From Odontesthes bonariensis (lineage: Eukaryota > Chordata > Actinopteri > Atheriniformes > Atherinopsidae), in contig NC_134508.1 of the NCBI RefSeq assembly GCF_027942865.1, positions 32,485,466-32,549,465 on the forward strand: a DNA stretch of 64,000 nucleotides, read 5' to 3'. A program made the translations under genes and the position numbers. This document shows positions 24,701-34,800 of this stretch, piece after piece. Under the pieces are notes generated by a model. The model made no database searches. It worked only from the letters and a program-made list of their open reading frames with translations, and had not been told where the DNA came from. The first letter of the stretch is position 1. Each line of letters opens with the position of its first letter.

Positions 24701-26344
24701 TTGTCTCAGCTTGGCATTAGAATGGAGAGGCTTACTGCTGCAAAACTCAAAAGAAGACCAGTCAACTCAGCACCTAATACTTTTAGTTTGGCAAGCTAGC
24801 AACCAAAGCGATAGGCCAATTAGTAGATTATCAGCCTTCCCGTGATGGTTCCCATCCTTTAAATGCTAAAAGACAGCCTCGCTATGCTATTACTCTACTT
24901 AGCCGAGGGAGTATCCAATCCAGTAGGTCACCATTTTAGAGATGCTAGTCATTAGCCATGCTGAATCCCTGCTGAGACAATATAAGATCTGATTAGTAAC
25001 AGCGTTAGGTACATGAGCTATCGGCCAAGTTAAATTAGCCTGCTCATTTCCCACCGCTCACTGCTCAGTGACCAGTGCCAACTTATCATTGGTTGGATCA
25101 GTAGCTGGCTTCAGCAGGTAAATATCATCCTGCTAAATTTATGTAGCCTCGGCTGAGTGCTCAATAGTCTTAATTTTGGCCCTTTTACTGCACCACAGTT
25201 CAGGTAAAAACAGCCAATCAGGATAGATTTTGATAATCTTAGTTTGACTTTGCTAGCTTCTGGAGTTTATACCTAAAATTGCTGATCAGGTTACGAGGAT
25301 GCTATTACTCAGTCCGTTAAATGCCTAGTTAAGTGTAGCTGTGATTATAGGTCACCTTTGCAATTCAATTGGACTACTGTTCCTGTCACAGTGTAGAAGC
25401 ACACAATGGGAATAGATATATTGGCCAAAATCTAATTCCATTATGAGAGGTGGCTCTATGTTACCTTTAAGCTTGTTAATACTGGGCTCTTTCTGCTCGA
25501 CCTCTTACATCATGGACTGAGTGGGGATACATTTTACAGCTTGTTCAGGAGAGCCAAACAGCTGATCACTCTATAGACTGCCTGGCAGTATACGTGACTT
25601 GAGATCTGACAGCTTCCCTTTGACTGGACTTGTCGACCAAATCCATTGTTATGTCACATAACACATAGACATGCATGGGTTTGGAAGTGGAGTGCAATGC
25701 CCACTGCGTCTCATGTGAAAACCCCTTTTAGCCAGTTTGAGTCCCACTGAATATTTACATGCAGGAGAAATATGACTCCCAGCCCCATGATATGGATGTG
25801 TTTGTATTTCAATTAGTAGGACTCAGATCTTGATAAATATTTTAAAAGTCCAGTTTCAGTCAGATTGATAATGATTAATAAATTATTTTTTGATATTAGA
25901 TAATAGTTCCTACATGGAATTAGTCAAAAAGTTTGTTCTTGAGTAACAAGGCCATGATGGACAGAGACTTACTCTTTCATTTTCACAAATGTTTTATCAG
26001 ATTCCATTCTGTTTCAGACGCTTTGAGACGTACAAAATTCATAACAAAAACATTTAGATGGATAGAAACATTACATGTCAAAGGAAAAACTCAGAGAAAT
26101 CGTAATTATTCTCTTGCTTTCTTCCCAGAAAATCTTGGTTGCAGTCACAGTGTTTGACTATGACAAGATAGGCAAGAACGACGCCATCGGAAAGATCTTC
26201 GTTGGCAGCAAGGCTACTGGCTTAGGTCTTAAGCACTGGTCCGACATGCTGTCCAACCCACGCCGCCCCATTGCCCAGTGGCATGTCTTGCAGCCTGAGG
26301 AGGAAATTGACGGTCAGCTGGCATCCCTGAATGCAAAGAAGTAA
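15570..26344 (+). CDS. syt2: synaptotagmin-2-like Ca2+ sensor (8 coding exons, 434 aa)
   Basis: Coding exons are 15570-15771, 15866-16026, 19511-19648, 21123-21290, 22006-22173, 23011-23128, 23417-23550 and 26129-26344; splice phases agree throughout. Synaptotagmins sit in synaptic vesicle membranes and couple Ca2+ to SNARE-driven exocytosis. The product has a luminal tail with an N-glycosylation site (N42-x-T44), a membrane span at about 72-94, a Cys cluster followed by KKKK, an acidic Glu/Lys linker (122-156), then C2A and C2B. All five Ca2+-binding aspartates are kept in C2A (D182, D188, D240, D242, D248) and in C2B (D313, D319, D373, D375, D381). The C2B polybasic strand [12 protein letters not shown] is intact, as is the C-terminal [15 protein letters not shown]. 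Length is close to human SYT2 (about 420 residues). syt2 is preferred over syt1 because of the [10 protein letters not shown] juxtamembrane motif and the neighbouring ppp1r12b unit, a human 1q32 linkage. Confidence 0.9.
15866..16026 (+). CDS. syt2: syt2 exon: transmembrane and Cys/Lys-rich segment
   Basis: Encodes [20 protein letters not shown] followed by [20 protein letters not shown]. The first stretch is the single membrane span. The cysteines are the family's palmitoylation sites and the lysines contact acidic phospholipid. The exon lies only 94 bp after the previous one and ends GAG before GTATGA. Confidence 0.9.
16027..19510 (+). other. syt2 intron 2
   Basis: About 3.5 kb. It contains a T tract near 16,840-16,855 and a short TTGG tandem repeat near 17,097-17,116, with no recognised exon. 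An Ala/Lys-rich frame at 17,102-17,371 has no similarity I recognise. Confidence 0.6.
19511..19648 (+). CDS. syt2: syt2 exon: acidic linker and start of C2A
   Basis: 46 codons in phase 0 on both sides. An Asp/Glu run, the conserved ETGLT and a Glu/Lys run ([13 protein letters not shown]) precede [16 protein letters not shown], the first C2A strand. The charged run is longer and more repetitive than in mammalian SYT2. The exon is strongly purine-rich, so open frames on its antisense strand are spurious. Confidence 0.88.
19649..21122 (+). other. syt2 intron 3
   Basis: About 1.5 kb of non-coding DNA with no recognised repeat boundaries. Confidence 0.6.
21123..21290 (+). CDS. syt2: syt2 exon: C2A domain, first part
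   Basis: 56 codons in phase 0. Contains the C2 signature [19 protein letters not shown] and [12 protein letters not shown], with Ca2+ ligands D182 and D188. The donor is GTAAGT. Confidence 0.93.
21291..22005 (+). other. syt2 intron 4
   Basis: About 0.7 kb, with no other feature seen. Confidence 0.6.
22006..22173 (+). CDS. syt2: syt2 exon: C2A domain, second part
   Basis: 56 codons encoding [35 protein letters not shown] and [13 protein letters not shown]. Supplies Ca2+ ligands D240, D242 and D248. The donor GTGCTG is weak, and reading through it gives a stop-terminated tail. The next exon starts in phase with the conserved PEKLGD. Confidence 0.9.
22174..23010 (+). other. syt2 intron 5
   Basis: About 0.8 kb, AT-rich. 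The 87-codon open frame at 22,687-22,950 shows no synaptotagmin similarity and is taken as chance. Confidence 0.6.
23011..23128 (+). CDS. syt2: syt2 exon: start of C2B
   Basis: Encodes [20 protein letters not shown] and the [16 protein letters not shown] strand, with ligand D313. The usual DVGGLS is DACGLS here, a local change that leaves the aspartates intact. Ends in phase 1, completing the GAT codon of D319 in the next exon. Confidence 0.92.
23417..23550 (+). CDS. syt2: syt2 exon: C2B polybasic strand
   Basis: Encodes [20 protein letters not shown] and [19 protein letters not shown]. The lysine cluster binds PIP2, SNAREs and AP-2 in known synaptotagmins. The acceptor is TCCCTTTTAG and the donor is GTACAG after QMQ. 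Confidence 0.93.
23551..26128 (+). other. syt2 intron 7
   Basis: About 2.6 kb. It holds the foldback element described at 24,507-25,190. Otherwise there are no supported features. Confidence 0.6.
24507..25190. mobile_element. foldback-type inverted repeat, probable MITE
   Basis: Left arm at about 24,507-24,665 and right arm at about 25,025-25,190 are imperfect reverse complements. For example TAAAAGGGCCAGAATTAAGG with TTGAGCA on the left pairs with TAAAAGGGCCAAAATTAAGA with TTGAGCA read inverted from the right. AAGCCAGCTACTGATC and CCAATGATAAGT occur in both arms. Parts of the central region also pair (ATTGTCTCAGC in both). I could not fix termini or a target-site duplication, so the outer limits may be wider. 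Confidence 0.7.
26129..26344 (+). CDS. syt2: syt2 last coding exon: end of C2B
   Basis: 71 codons and TAA at 26,342-26,344. Contains [19 protein letters not shown] with ligands D373, D375 and D381, then [20 protein letters not shown], the conserved C-terminal helix and the WHXL endocytic/docking motif (WHVL), ending ASLNAKK. Confidence 0.93.
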   Translation, partial: KILVAVTVFDYDKIGKNDAIGKIFVGSKATGLGLKHWSDMLSNPRRPIAQWHVLQPEEEIDGQLASLNAKK

Positions 26345-27879
26345 CACGCTCCGTCAACCAGCTAATGCTCTTACTCAGAAAACGAACCCCCTGTCCCTAC
26401 TTTGCATGAATTCCATGACTGAACAAATGACTAATTGTCATGAATCCTGCTCAGCAAAAAAGAGACATCTTAGAATATCTTCTCATTCATAGTTAAGTCG
26501 AAGGAAACTATTTTTTAGCACAGGATCTCACATGTTAGGGTAAGCTGAGAAGAAAGGTCTTGAGTTATTAAGTGAGCAGCTCGTGAATGATTGACTTTAG
26601 GTCATTCTTTCATTTGAAGAAACTTAGAAACTGATTCTTAGGGTGCTGCCACAGGATAAGAGTCTTGGTGAAGACAATGCTGGATAAAAAGCTTTAGTTT
26701 AGTTTATAGAGCATGCTTTACTTACCTACCCACTGCTCTGCACTCACCACATCCAGTATTGTATCTTGCTAATAAGTGTGCTATAACCCGCAATAGAAAG
26801 TACTTTAGTGTCGAGCATAGAGTCGGTTTACATCTATTAGAGCAAGCAGATTTAACTAAGAGTAAATCAGGTTGAAGTCAATGAATCAGCGATCAATGTT
26901 GCAACTTTTTTTCAAGCAAAATCTGTCTTGGTTTTATCATCAGTATATCAGGGATGACACAGTTGTCTGATCTTTGTCGCCTGTTTTGTCTTGCCATGAG
27001 GGCACATCTATACATTTATGTTCAACACACATTTCTGCAGACAGATCTAAAGTGGGAGAGGAATACAAGGGTGCCTTTCTGATGTGACACTTTGAAGCGT
27101 ACAATAGATTTCTTTGTTTGTCTTCAAGAGGTTGTATTTCATTTAAAAGCTGTCAGGGAAAATGTGAATGTGCCATCAGATTTCTGGCTTGAGCGGTGTT
27201 GACTACTGGGATGTAAAACCTTACTTATCTACTGAAGAAGTAAGAAGACCAGAAGGATCAGCACTAATGCTCGAAACAGTTTGTTTATTTAGAATTCTGC
27301 CATTGGTTCGAAGAACAGTGCCATCTAACTAATTTTATTTTGGATTACATTAAACTGATTGTATGTCTTTTACTAGCATAGTTTTCCCCACACTCTCTGT
27401 CAGAGACGACGAGACATTTTTACAGAAAATAAAATCTGAAATTTAAGATGCAGCTTCAATTTTTTTTTAAAGAACGTGAATTCAAGCATAAAATGCAAGT
27501 TTGTAGAGTCTAAATATGGCATCTGCTGCAATACATCAAACGTGCAATACAACAAACATATCTTGGACCATCTGCCTGAACCAAGTAGAGCTGCAGAACT
27601 GAGCATGGGTCATGCCTTGCAGTATTTCATGTTGAATAGCTCTATCAAAATACAGACTTTGTGATGCTGGAGCCAAAGTGCTGCCACATGGTTTTGTTAT
27701 AAATTCATCACAGTCATACTGTGTTAGTCTAATGTACAAAGGCTTGAAGGCAAGAAAAGACACAAGGAATTGTTTACTAAAAAGCAGCTGAATACCAGAT
27801 TGTGTGTTTTAATCATTAGGAAAAATTTTGATAGCAGTGATTTTGTTTTTTTTGGACGTGGTTTGAGGTGGTTTGACAA

Positions 27880-27882
<3 letters not shown>

Positions 27883-27918
<36 letters not shown>
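27883..27918 (+). repeat. 36-base T homopolymer
   Basis: Uninterrupted T run within the presumed syt2 3' UTR, and a likely length-variable tract. Confidence 0.95.
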
Positions 27919-29066
27919 CCCAGAGTGAAAGATTTCAAAGTTCCCAACTGCAAAAACTTTATTTTCAGTATTGAAAATAGTTCACTCTAATTTGTTACTA
28001 GAGTTAAACATGAAAAAATAGTTTACCAATGAATTATTCAAAAAAAGTTCTTCACAGCTAAAGGTATGTGTACCCCACTGGATACACAGTTTCTGGAAGT
28101 ATTTAGAAGGATTGTCAGGTTGCTTATGTGGTTTAAAAAAAAAAAATGTTAATCAGACTACTGTATACAAACATTAAAGCAGTACTTTGCAAAAATTTGT
28201 TGAAACATCCAGTTTTTTCATGACAAGTTGTAGAAGTTAAAAGAAATGGAAAATCTATTAGAAAGCAAAATTTGAATCACTTTGTAGTTACTAACAAGAT
28301 CAAAGATAATTAAGGCAGGATTCACATATAGGAGATGAGTTAACCCTCCACATTTAGAATCTTTGGTCCATTTTATCTGCTGGACCCGATGGATGAGAAG
28401 TTGACCTTTCTGCTGTCATGAACAGCACTAGGAAAACAAAGTAACTGACCCATAGTTCAATTAATCAATGAAAAACGTCACCCCATGCAAAGTGTATGAG
28501 AATCGAGACAGCCAAAGCCTGAAACATGCACGAGTGATTCCTGCCTCATAGTGTCAAATGGCATCTTATTTAAGTTTAGCTAAGAAAAAACACGTTTCTT
28601 ACATGAGGTCTACAAAAAAAAGATAGTGATCAGGAGGGTTTAGAGATTCCTTTTAATATGTGAAAGAGAATATCAGATGTGTGTCTTGAAGGCCAACACA
28701 TTTCAGTCTTCTCACTGAGGGAATTAAAGCCGCATGAATTCAGATCTCTAAAGACTCGGGGGTTTTCACACTTAAACTTCAACTTTCAGAAATGATAACA
28801 TTTTTAGAGTACAGCATTCGGTTTGTTATGAAATTTGCTGAAGTATTTCTGGCTTCCATATAGTTAGAGGTATCTAAAGGAAGGCGAACAGCAGCACACC
28901 CGTTCATCCCCAGTACTTCATCTTTCTATTGTTAAAATAATGCATTGCGCAGATCTGTTAATAGGCTACAGCATGTAATTACAAGATGATGTAAATAGTA
29001 GCATGTTTTAAAGAGAAACTCTAATTATATTGTGTATGTGTGTTTGTGTTCTGTGTCATTTTTTAT

Positions 29067-29072
29067 AATAAA
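29067..29072 (+). terminator. candidate poly(A) signal of syt2, proximal
   Basis: AATAAA followed within about 20-50 bases by GT/T-rich sequence (GTGTATGTATTTTTTCTG). Confidence 0.45.
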
Positions 29073-30598
29073 ATATAGCAAAAAAAACGAGTTTGCACTG
29101 ACTGCAGAGTGTATGTATTTTTTCTGACTGGGACTGAATGAGTGTCTAAATAATCCATGTTAAGGTTCTCAATGATTGATCTGGACTTGCTTTGTGTGTC
29201 ACGTAAAAAAATCCACAAACATTTCGAAATACTGCATGACTGTGAGTTTTTTCTGTCATTGTTTCTGTGTTGTCTATACTAAATGCAGTGTTACAATATT
29301 CTCAGGCTGCACCAACTAATTACTGTTAATTTCTGGTTGCACTGTATGTGTTTGTCACTAGACAGTTAGACTGTATATATGTCAAACTACTTCTTTTTTT
29401 CGGTGTACCGTAAGTGTTTCCTTTATTCATTCCTGCCAGATGATTGTTGAATCTAGATCTGACTTGTCACCCCTTTTCCTTTATACGCCATTAAATTGTA
29501 CCTTGTCATCTTATTTCAATCCATAACACTTGTTCTCTTTGTACTTGCATATTACATTAGACTGACTTTATTATTATTCACCACGCAATATTTTTACATG
29601 AAGTATTACCACACCATATTGCTGTCCTCTTGTAGCTCAGTCTAATAATCAATGTCATCACCACAAATGCAACTTTCTAAATGAACACACTAGCCAACTA
29701 ATGGATTATAATAGGATGAGCTGATGTTGTGACACTTGTTTATGATCTAAGATACTGACATTTCTGATTTGGGGATTTGTTTCATTCATCTTTTTTTTTT
29801 CATACAGCATCGATTTCTATATGATTAATCCTTTTTTGCAACAAATATTGCTTGCGGAAGAACAACCCAAAGCTTTATGACAGTCATCATTTAGATGATA
29901 AATTAGTTGTCTCATGTTCAAGGGGCTGAGATGGAGATGCTTTGATGTGGACAGTGTGTCAGTTTAAGATATATTTGTGAAGAGGCATCTCATGACAATA
30001 TTTTTTTCAATGTGTGTCAGTGCAGCTATTGCTGAGGTTATTTTATATCCCACCAGATTCTGTGCATTTGCGAAAGGACCAACAGATCCCATGTTTGTTT
30101 GTTGTACTTCTCTTAATAAATTATATTAGTTTGTTGCTGCAGTGCAGACAACAAAATCCCTGTCTTCCTGGGTCTCACAAGCACAGAGCAGACCCAAACA
30201 GCGTGGAATCAACATTCATAATGCAATACTGCCAACCTGCTGCTTCAATAACAGTTCCTCTGCATTCCTGATCTTCTTATGTCAACATAGCCATAATGCA
30301 GAACATCCAAAGACCTGATCCTACTCACTCATGTATCCACTTACCAAGCAACATAGACGAGGCAAATGCTTGTCTCTCTTGAGTCTTGTTTTGTCTTGTT
30401 GTGGAAGTGTGTTAATAGTTGTGCCTTTTTTGTGAACTGCATGATTAAATTTCTTTACAAAGTTCATGTTTTCCAGCAAAAAAGAAAAAAAAATGCTGAC
30501 AAAAAGACGAGAAAAAAGATGTGTACATTTAAATAACTCTATGTGGAAATGAAGGGAGCCAGGTCATATCTGTGTGTTGTCGATCTGTTATCATAGAA

Positions 30599-30604
30599 AA
30601 TAAA
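30599..30604 (+). terminator. candidate poly(A) signal of syt2, distal
   Basis: AATAAA followed by TGTCCTGTGTGGTGTGTAAA, a good GT-rich downstream element. Confidence 0.4.
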
Positions 30605-31439
30605 GGCATTTTAAGTAGCTTTGTCCTGTGTGGTGTGTAAATGTGTGCAGAGGGGGCGTTTCCACTTGTGATCAATAGAGGGCAGTGTAGACCACGTCAT
30701 CTTTTTGAAGGACAAACCAAACTAAGATGCTGCACATAGGTGGATAAGTGCATGTCATATTGTGCAATGATAGTGAACAAAAAATCATTAACAAACAAAG
30801 ATTACACTAATTCTAGGACTTGTAATATACTAAATCATTCTGACCATTTCTTAACCTGGTGTTAAATCTCCAATGATATCATAAAAAGTCTTAAAATATC
30901 CCTTTAATTGAGCTTGAGATGAGAATGGTTGGTCTTTTTCTTAACACTTTCAAACAATTATTTGATCTTTCTCATGCATTTCTAGTTTGTTTTGGAGCTG
31001 GTAGCAAAAGAGGCAACAATTTTTCATTCAGTTTGTTTTTCTCTTTTTCCAGTGTAAGCAGAAAAGCCTGCCAGTTGTTATCCGTCAAGGTAAACCTCCT
31101 AAATCATAGATGACAAACTGACTTTGCTGAAAAATGTAGCCTATCCATCATCTGTGGTCCCCGGTAGTCCAGGGCTGGCTTTCAGGGTCTTCATGTGAAG
31201 TAAACCAAATGTTGCTGATTCCATGGCAATATCCAGAGGCTGTGTTTCTGATCAGGTTACTCTTCTATTTAGACTTACGGTAAGTACCATCCAAGTTTTT
31301 CATGTTGGACTTGTAATGGACCTGATTAAATGGGCCCTTAACAGTAATATAATAGTACAAAAGATGTTACTGTTTCCTCTGCTGCCTGCAGAGTATATTC
31401 ATGAAAACAAAGCGAAGAAAAACACACAAACATAGATTT
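30605..31439. other. intergenic between convergent syt2 and ppp1r12b
   Basis: No exon seen. The two genes converge here, with their 3' ends facing each other across roughly 0.8 kb if the distal syt2 signal is used. Confidence 0.5.
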
Positions 31440-31446
31440 GCAAATA

Positions 31447-31452
31447 TTTATT
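31447..31452 (-). terminator. candidate poly(A) signal of ppp1r12b
   Basis: TTTATT on the + strand is AATAAA on the minus strand. It lies 318 bases downstream of the ppp1r12b stop codon, giving a short 3' UTR at about 31,430-31,769. Confidence 0.5.
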
Positions 31453-31769
31453 TTGTGAATGTACAGAAATAAATGCTGAATGTATTTCTAGCCTAGCAAT
31501 ATGTAATTACTATATATACAGCACATATCATATGCAGTTGTAAAATGTGTCTTCAGATGACTGAACAGCTGATGATGATGCACAGAGGAAGGGCCATCTT
31601 TTAAAGACACCTCTATTCTACACAATCACTACAATGGACTTAACTCCCAGAGTTTCTTGAGAACTACTATTTAGATGATTGATTTGTGCTTGGAAAGTAC
31701 AAAGATAATAGACATAAATATAAATATGGCTCTGTTTCCCTCCTTCCTCTCACCCTCCTGCTTCCTGTC

Positions 31770-31856
31770 TTATTTGGAGAGTTTCGTGATGACTCGGATT
31801 AAAGCTCCATTCTCATCCTTCAGTCTCTGGTTCTCCATCTTCAGCTCTGCTTTAAC
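31770..31856 (-). CDS. ppp1r12b: ppp1r12b last exon: C-terminal leucine zipper
   Basis: 28 codons and TAA (31,770-31,772). Encodes VKAELKMENQRLKDENGAL and IRVITKLSK, the most conserved tail of the MYPT family. The acceptor CTCCTCAG lies just upstream on the minus strand. Confidence 0.93.
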   Translation of the reverse strand, partial: VKAELKMENQRLKDENGALIRVITKLSK

Positions 31857-34800
31857 CTGAGGAGAAAGCACAGAAATACTAAAACATCTTATTTTACAGT
31901 AATTTGAAGAGATTATTGTTCCAGGTGGACTATTTTTAATTATAAACCGTGCTAAGCAGTAAAACCACTTAATAGACGTGCTTCCAGGACTTTAAAACAG
32001 GATTTTTAATAATGATAATTCTGCACTTCATCTATTTGGATAGAACAAGAGGATTTCCAGCATGAGGAAATTTACAAATAGGTTTTTAATGTTTTAACCT
32101 TATTTAGTTTTAGGTTGCCCAAAAGTAAATTAATATTGAGTGAAAGTGAAAACAAAAGTCCCACATAAACAATCCCCTAAAAACTCATTCTTCAAAATTG
32201 TACATTTACAATATTTTTCCATGAAAAAAAACCTCATATATCCATAAAATCGTTTAAGGTATGGCTGTGTGTTGCCAGCTTTAAGGATTTGTTGGCAGAT
32301 TTAGCTCCTGTCAGACCAAATCAGTCACTTTTTTTTTTATTTTCAAAAAAGCAAATAGTGACTTTTAGGATACACCCTACTTAATAATTGGGAAGAAAGT
32401 CACCAGTATTTCTCTGCATGGGGAGGATCTAGTTATTTGCTGTGTGTGAGCCGTTTCTTCGTGTGAGAAGTATGTAACAGGCAGGCTCACTCAAGCTAAT
32501 GCAGCTCCAGCGTCAACAGCAAGGGAGAGCACAAGTGGAGTAGCAGACATCACACAACAGCTGGCAGACATCTATAACTTAGACAAAATGTTCAGGACAT
32601 TCTGCTGTTTCTAACTTTCTTTTGGAGAGGTCCTTGTACATGTAAATGGAGCTGGAGCTACTCCACAGAAAGTAGTCTAAAATCTATGGTGGTTTTGTCA
32701 GATGATGCTGTCTTTATATAATAAAGAGGAGCCCTTGAATTGCTTTGAAATGTACCACTGCTGAGAAATTAGTTTTAATAGGCCCTTTTTTTTTTAGTGG
32801 CAATTTCAAACTTTTTTCACCCACTGACAACAGGAGACAAAAAATTATGAATAAGAACAGCTTCAATGGTAATTTGGCTGTCTTAAAATACATTATATGT
32901 GAGCAAAGAAAGCAGAAGACAAAACAGATATAAAGGGAAGGAACTAGCACAATGCAAATATGATGTGACTATGTCATCCATATGCTAATTTGCATATGAT
33001 GTCATCTGGCAATATCAAGCAACTTTTTTTTTTTGAGCAGACTTTAGCGACACTATATTACTAATAATTAGCAACTCAGGTACTTTAACTGACACCTCAG
33101 CGAAGGGGAAGTCATTTTTTATTTTAATTTTATTAAAGGATCCCCATTAGCTTGCGCCATAGTAGTTCGCTAGTCTTCCTGGGGTCCTAATTCAAAATAC
33201 ATCACATAATTTCAATTAAAAACCATACAGATATACATGCATTAAAAGTTCAAAAAGTCCTAGTAAAGTAAAATACATTCACAAAACAATTATAGCAAAT
33301 AGTTCTAACATGCAGTGCTGCCACATTGCTTAAGTCCAGCTTAGAACACTTAATAAAACAATATAAAAATACAGACTATACAACTTGAGCCAACACCTAT
33401 ATTAACCATTCAAAAGATGCGCTCTTAATCTCTTTTTAAAGGATTTTTTGCATTTGTCTTGACGGTTATCCAGTCAAGTCAAGTAGTCAGTTATACAGTC
33501 ATTGTATTTGTCAATTGAACTTGCAGACCCTTTGACCACATCTAACATTGAAGATGACACTTTAACATTCATAAACACCTGACAATATCCCAGAACATGA
33601 AACAGGAGCAAGCAGCTATAGCATTTTTGGTGCCTTTACCAAACAAACCAGCCACTCAAAGCAAAAATTACATTTTACAAGTGTTTTCTATACAGTAGGC
33701 TACATTATGACAAGGACGCTAAAAACTATTTGGGTATGCTAAGCTAACGTGACTGAGAGAAGGAAACTGAGCACAAGTACTTTAGTGAGATTTCTGATAT
33801 CTGATGCCACTGCTTCACATCCACAGAGAGAACTGACTTCACAATACAGAGTAGTCTGAGCTGGATGAATCTGGATGATTTATCATGATAAAACAATCCT
33901 GTTTTTATACTCATGCCCACTCAGAATACAACACCCACAGTCTCTCTCTGAAAGTCTATCTTTAACTTCTCGTGTTTGTGAAGACCTTTCATTCACAGAA
34001 AAACAAGAATTTTTTTGTTTGTATTATCTTGGGCAGAACACAGCAGACAGTTGTGAGGGTTACAATGAATACTGGTGGCTCACTCGCTGTGAAAGTGCTC
34101 ACACATTCGACAGCCACCAGAGTGGAAGAGTGACAAATGATGTCAGCTTTAACCATAGTAGACAAAACAGCTTAGACCATGGCACCTAGTCTCACAAACA
34201 CTTCACATAGTTTGGACTGATTGCTGGGTCCAAAAAGCCTTTATAGTATGGGAGATTGTACCATCCTCTACTTTAAATAGAGTGAATGTAAGAAAGTGGA
34301 AGACAATAATAAGGTAACAAAATATGAGGTATTAATGAATCATTACCTTTAACTGTTCTTCCATATCTGATATCCTCTTTTTAAGGCTCCAACTTTCCTA
34401 TGAAGATCATTTGATAAACATAATTATGATAAATTAATCAAAATACATAAAAGCAACTTGTTACGCCCTTACCTTTTTTTCTGCTTCGAGCACGTTGGAG
34501 CCGCAATCACTTGATTTTTCCTTCTGCAGCAATGAAAGATTATCATTAAAAAAAAAAAAAACATAGCGTTCTGTGTTAAATACTGGAGCTGCATTTTATG
34601 ACATATTTTTTTCACATCAAAGATTCAGGACTTGCACACAACAGTACCTGGGCTTTCTGCAGCTGGTCCTGAATCATGGCGAGTTCCTGTTTACTAGTTT
34701 CCAGTCGGGACTTGAGCCTTTGATTGGTGGCCAGTGCCTTTTCATACATCTAAAACAATGTGTAGTTGTTAGGATTTTCTGAAGCAGCATTTTCACAGTG

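Larger units (their letters stand above)
26345..30604 (+). other. probable long 3' UTR and flank of syt2
   Basis: No further exons follow the stop. AATAAA signals at 29,067-29,072 and 30,599-30,604 are each followed by GT-rich sequence, so a 3' UTR of about 2.7 or 4.3 kb is plausible. It includes a 36-base T tract at 27,883-27,918. Short open frames here resemble no known protein. The true poly(A) site is inference. Confidence 0.5.
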
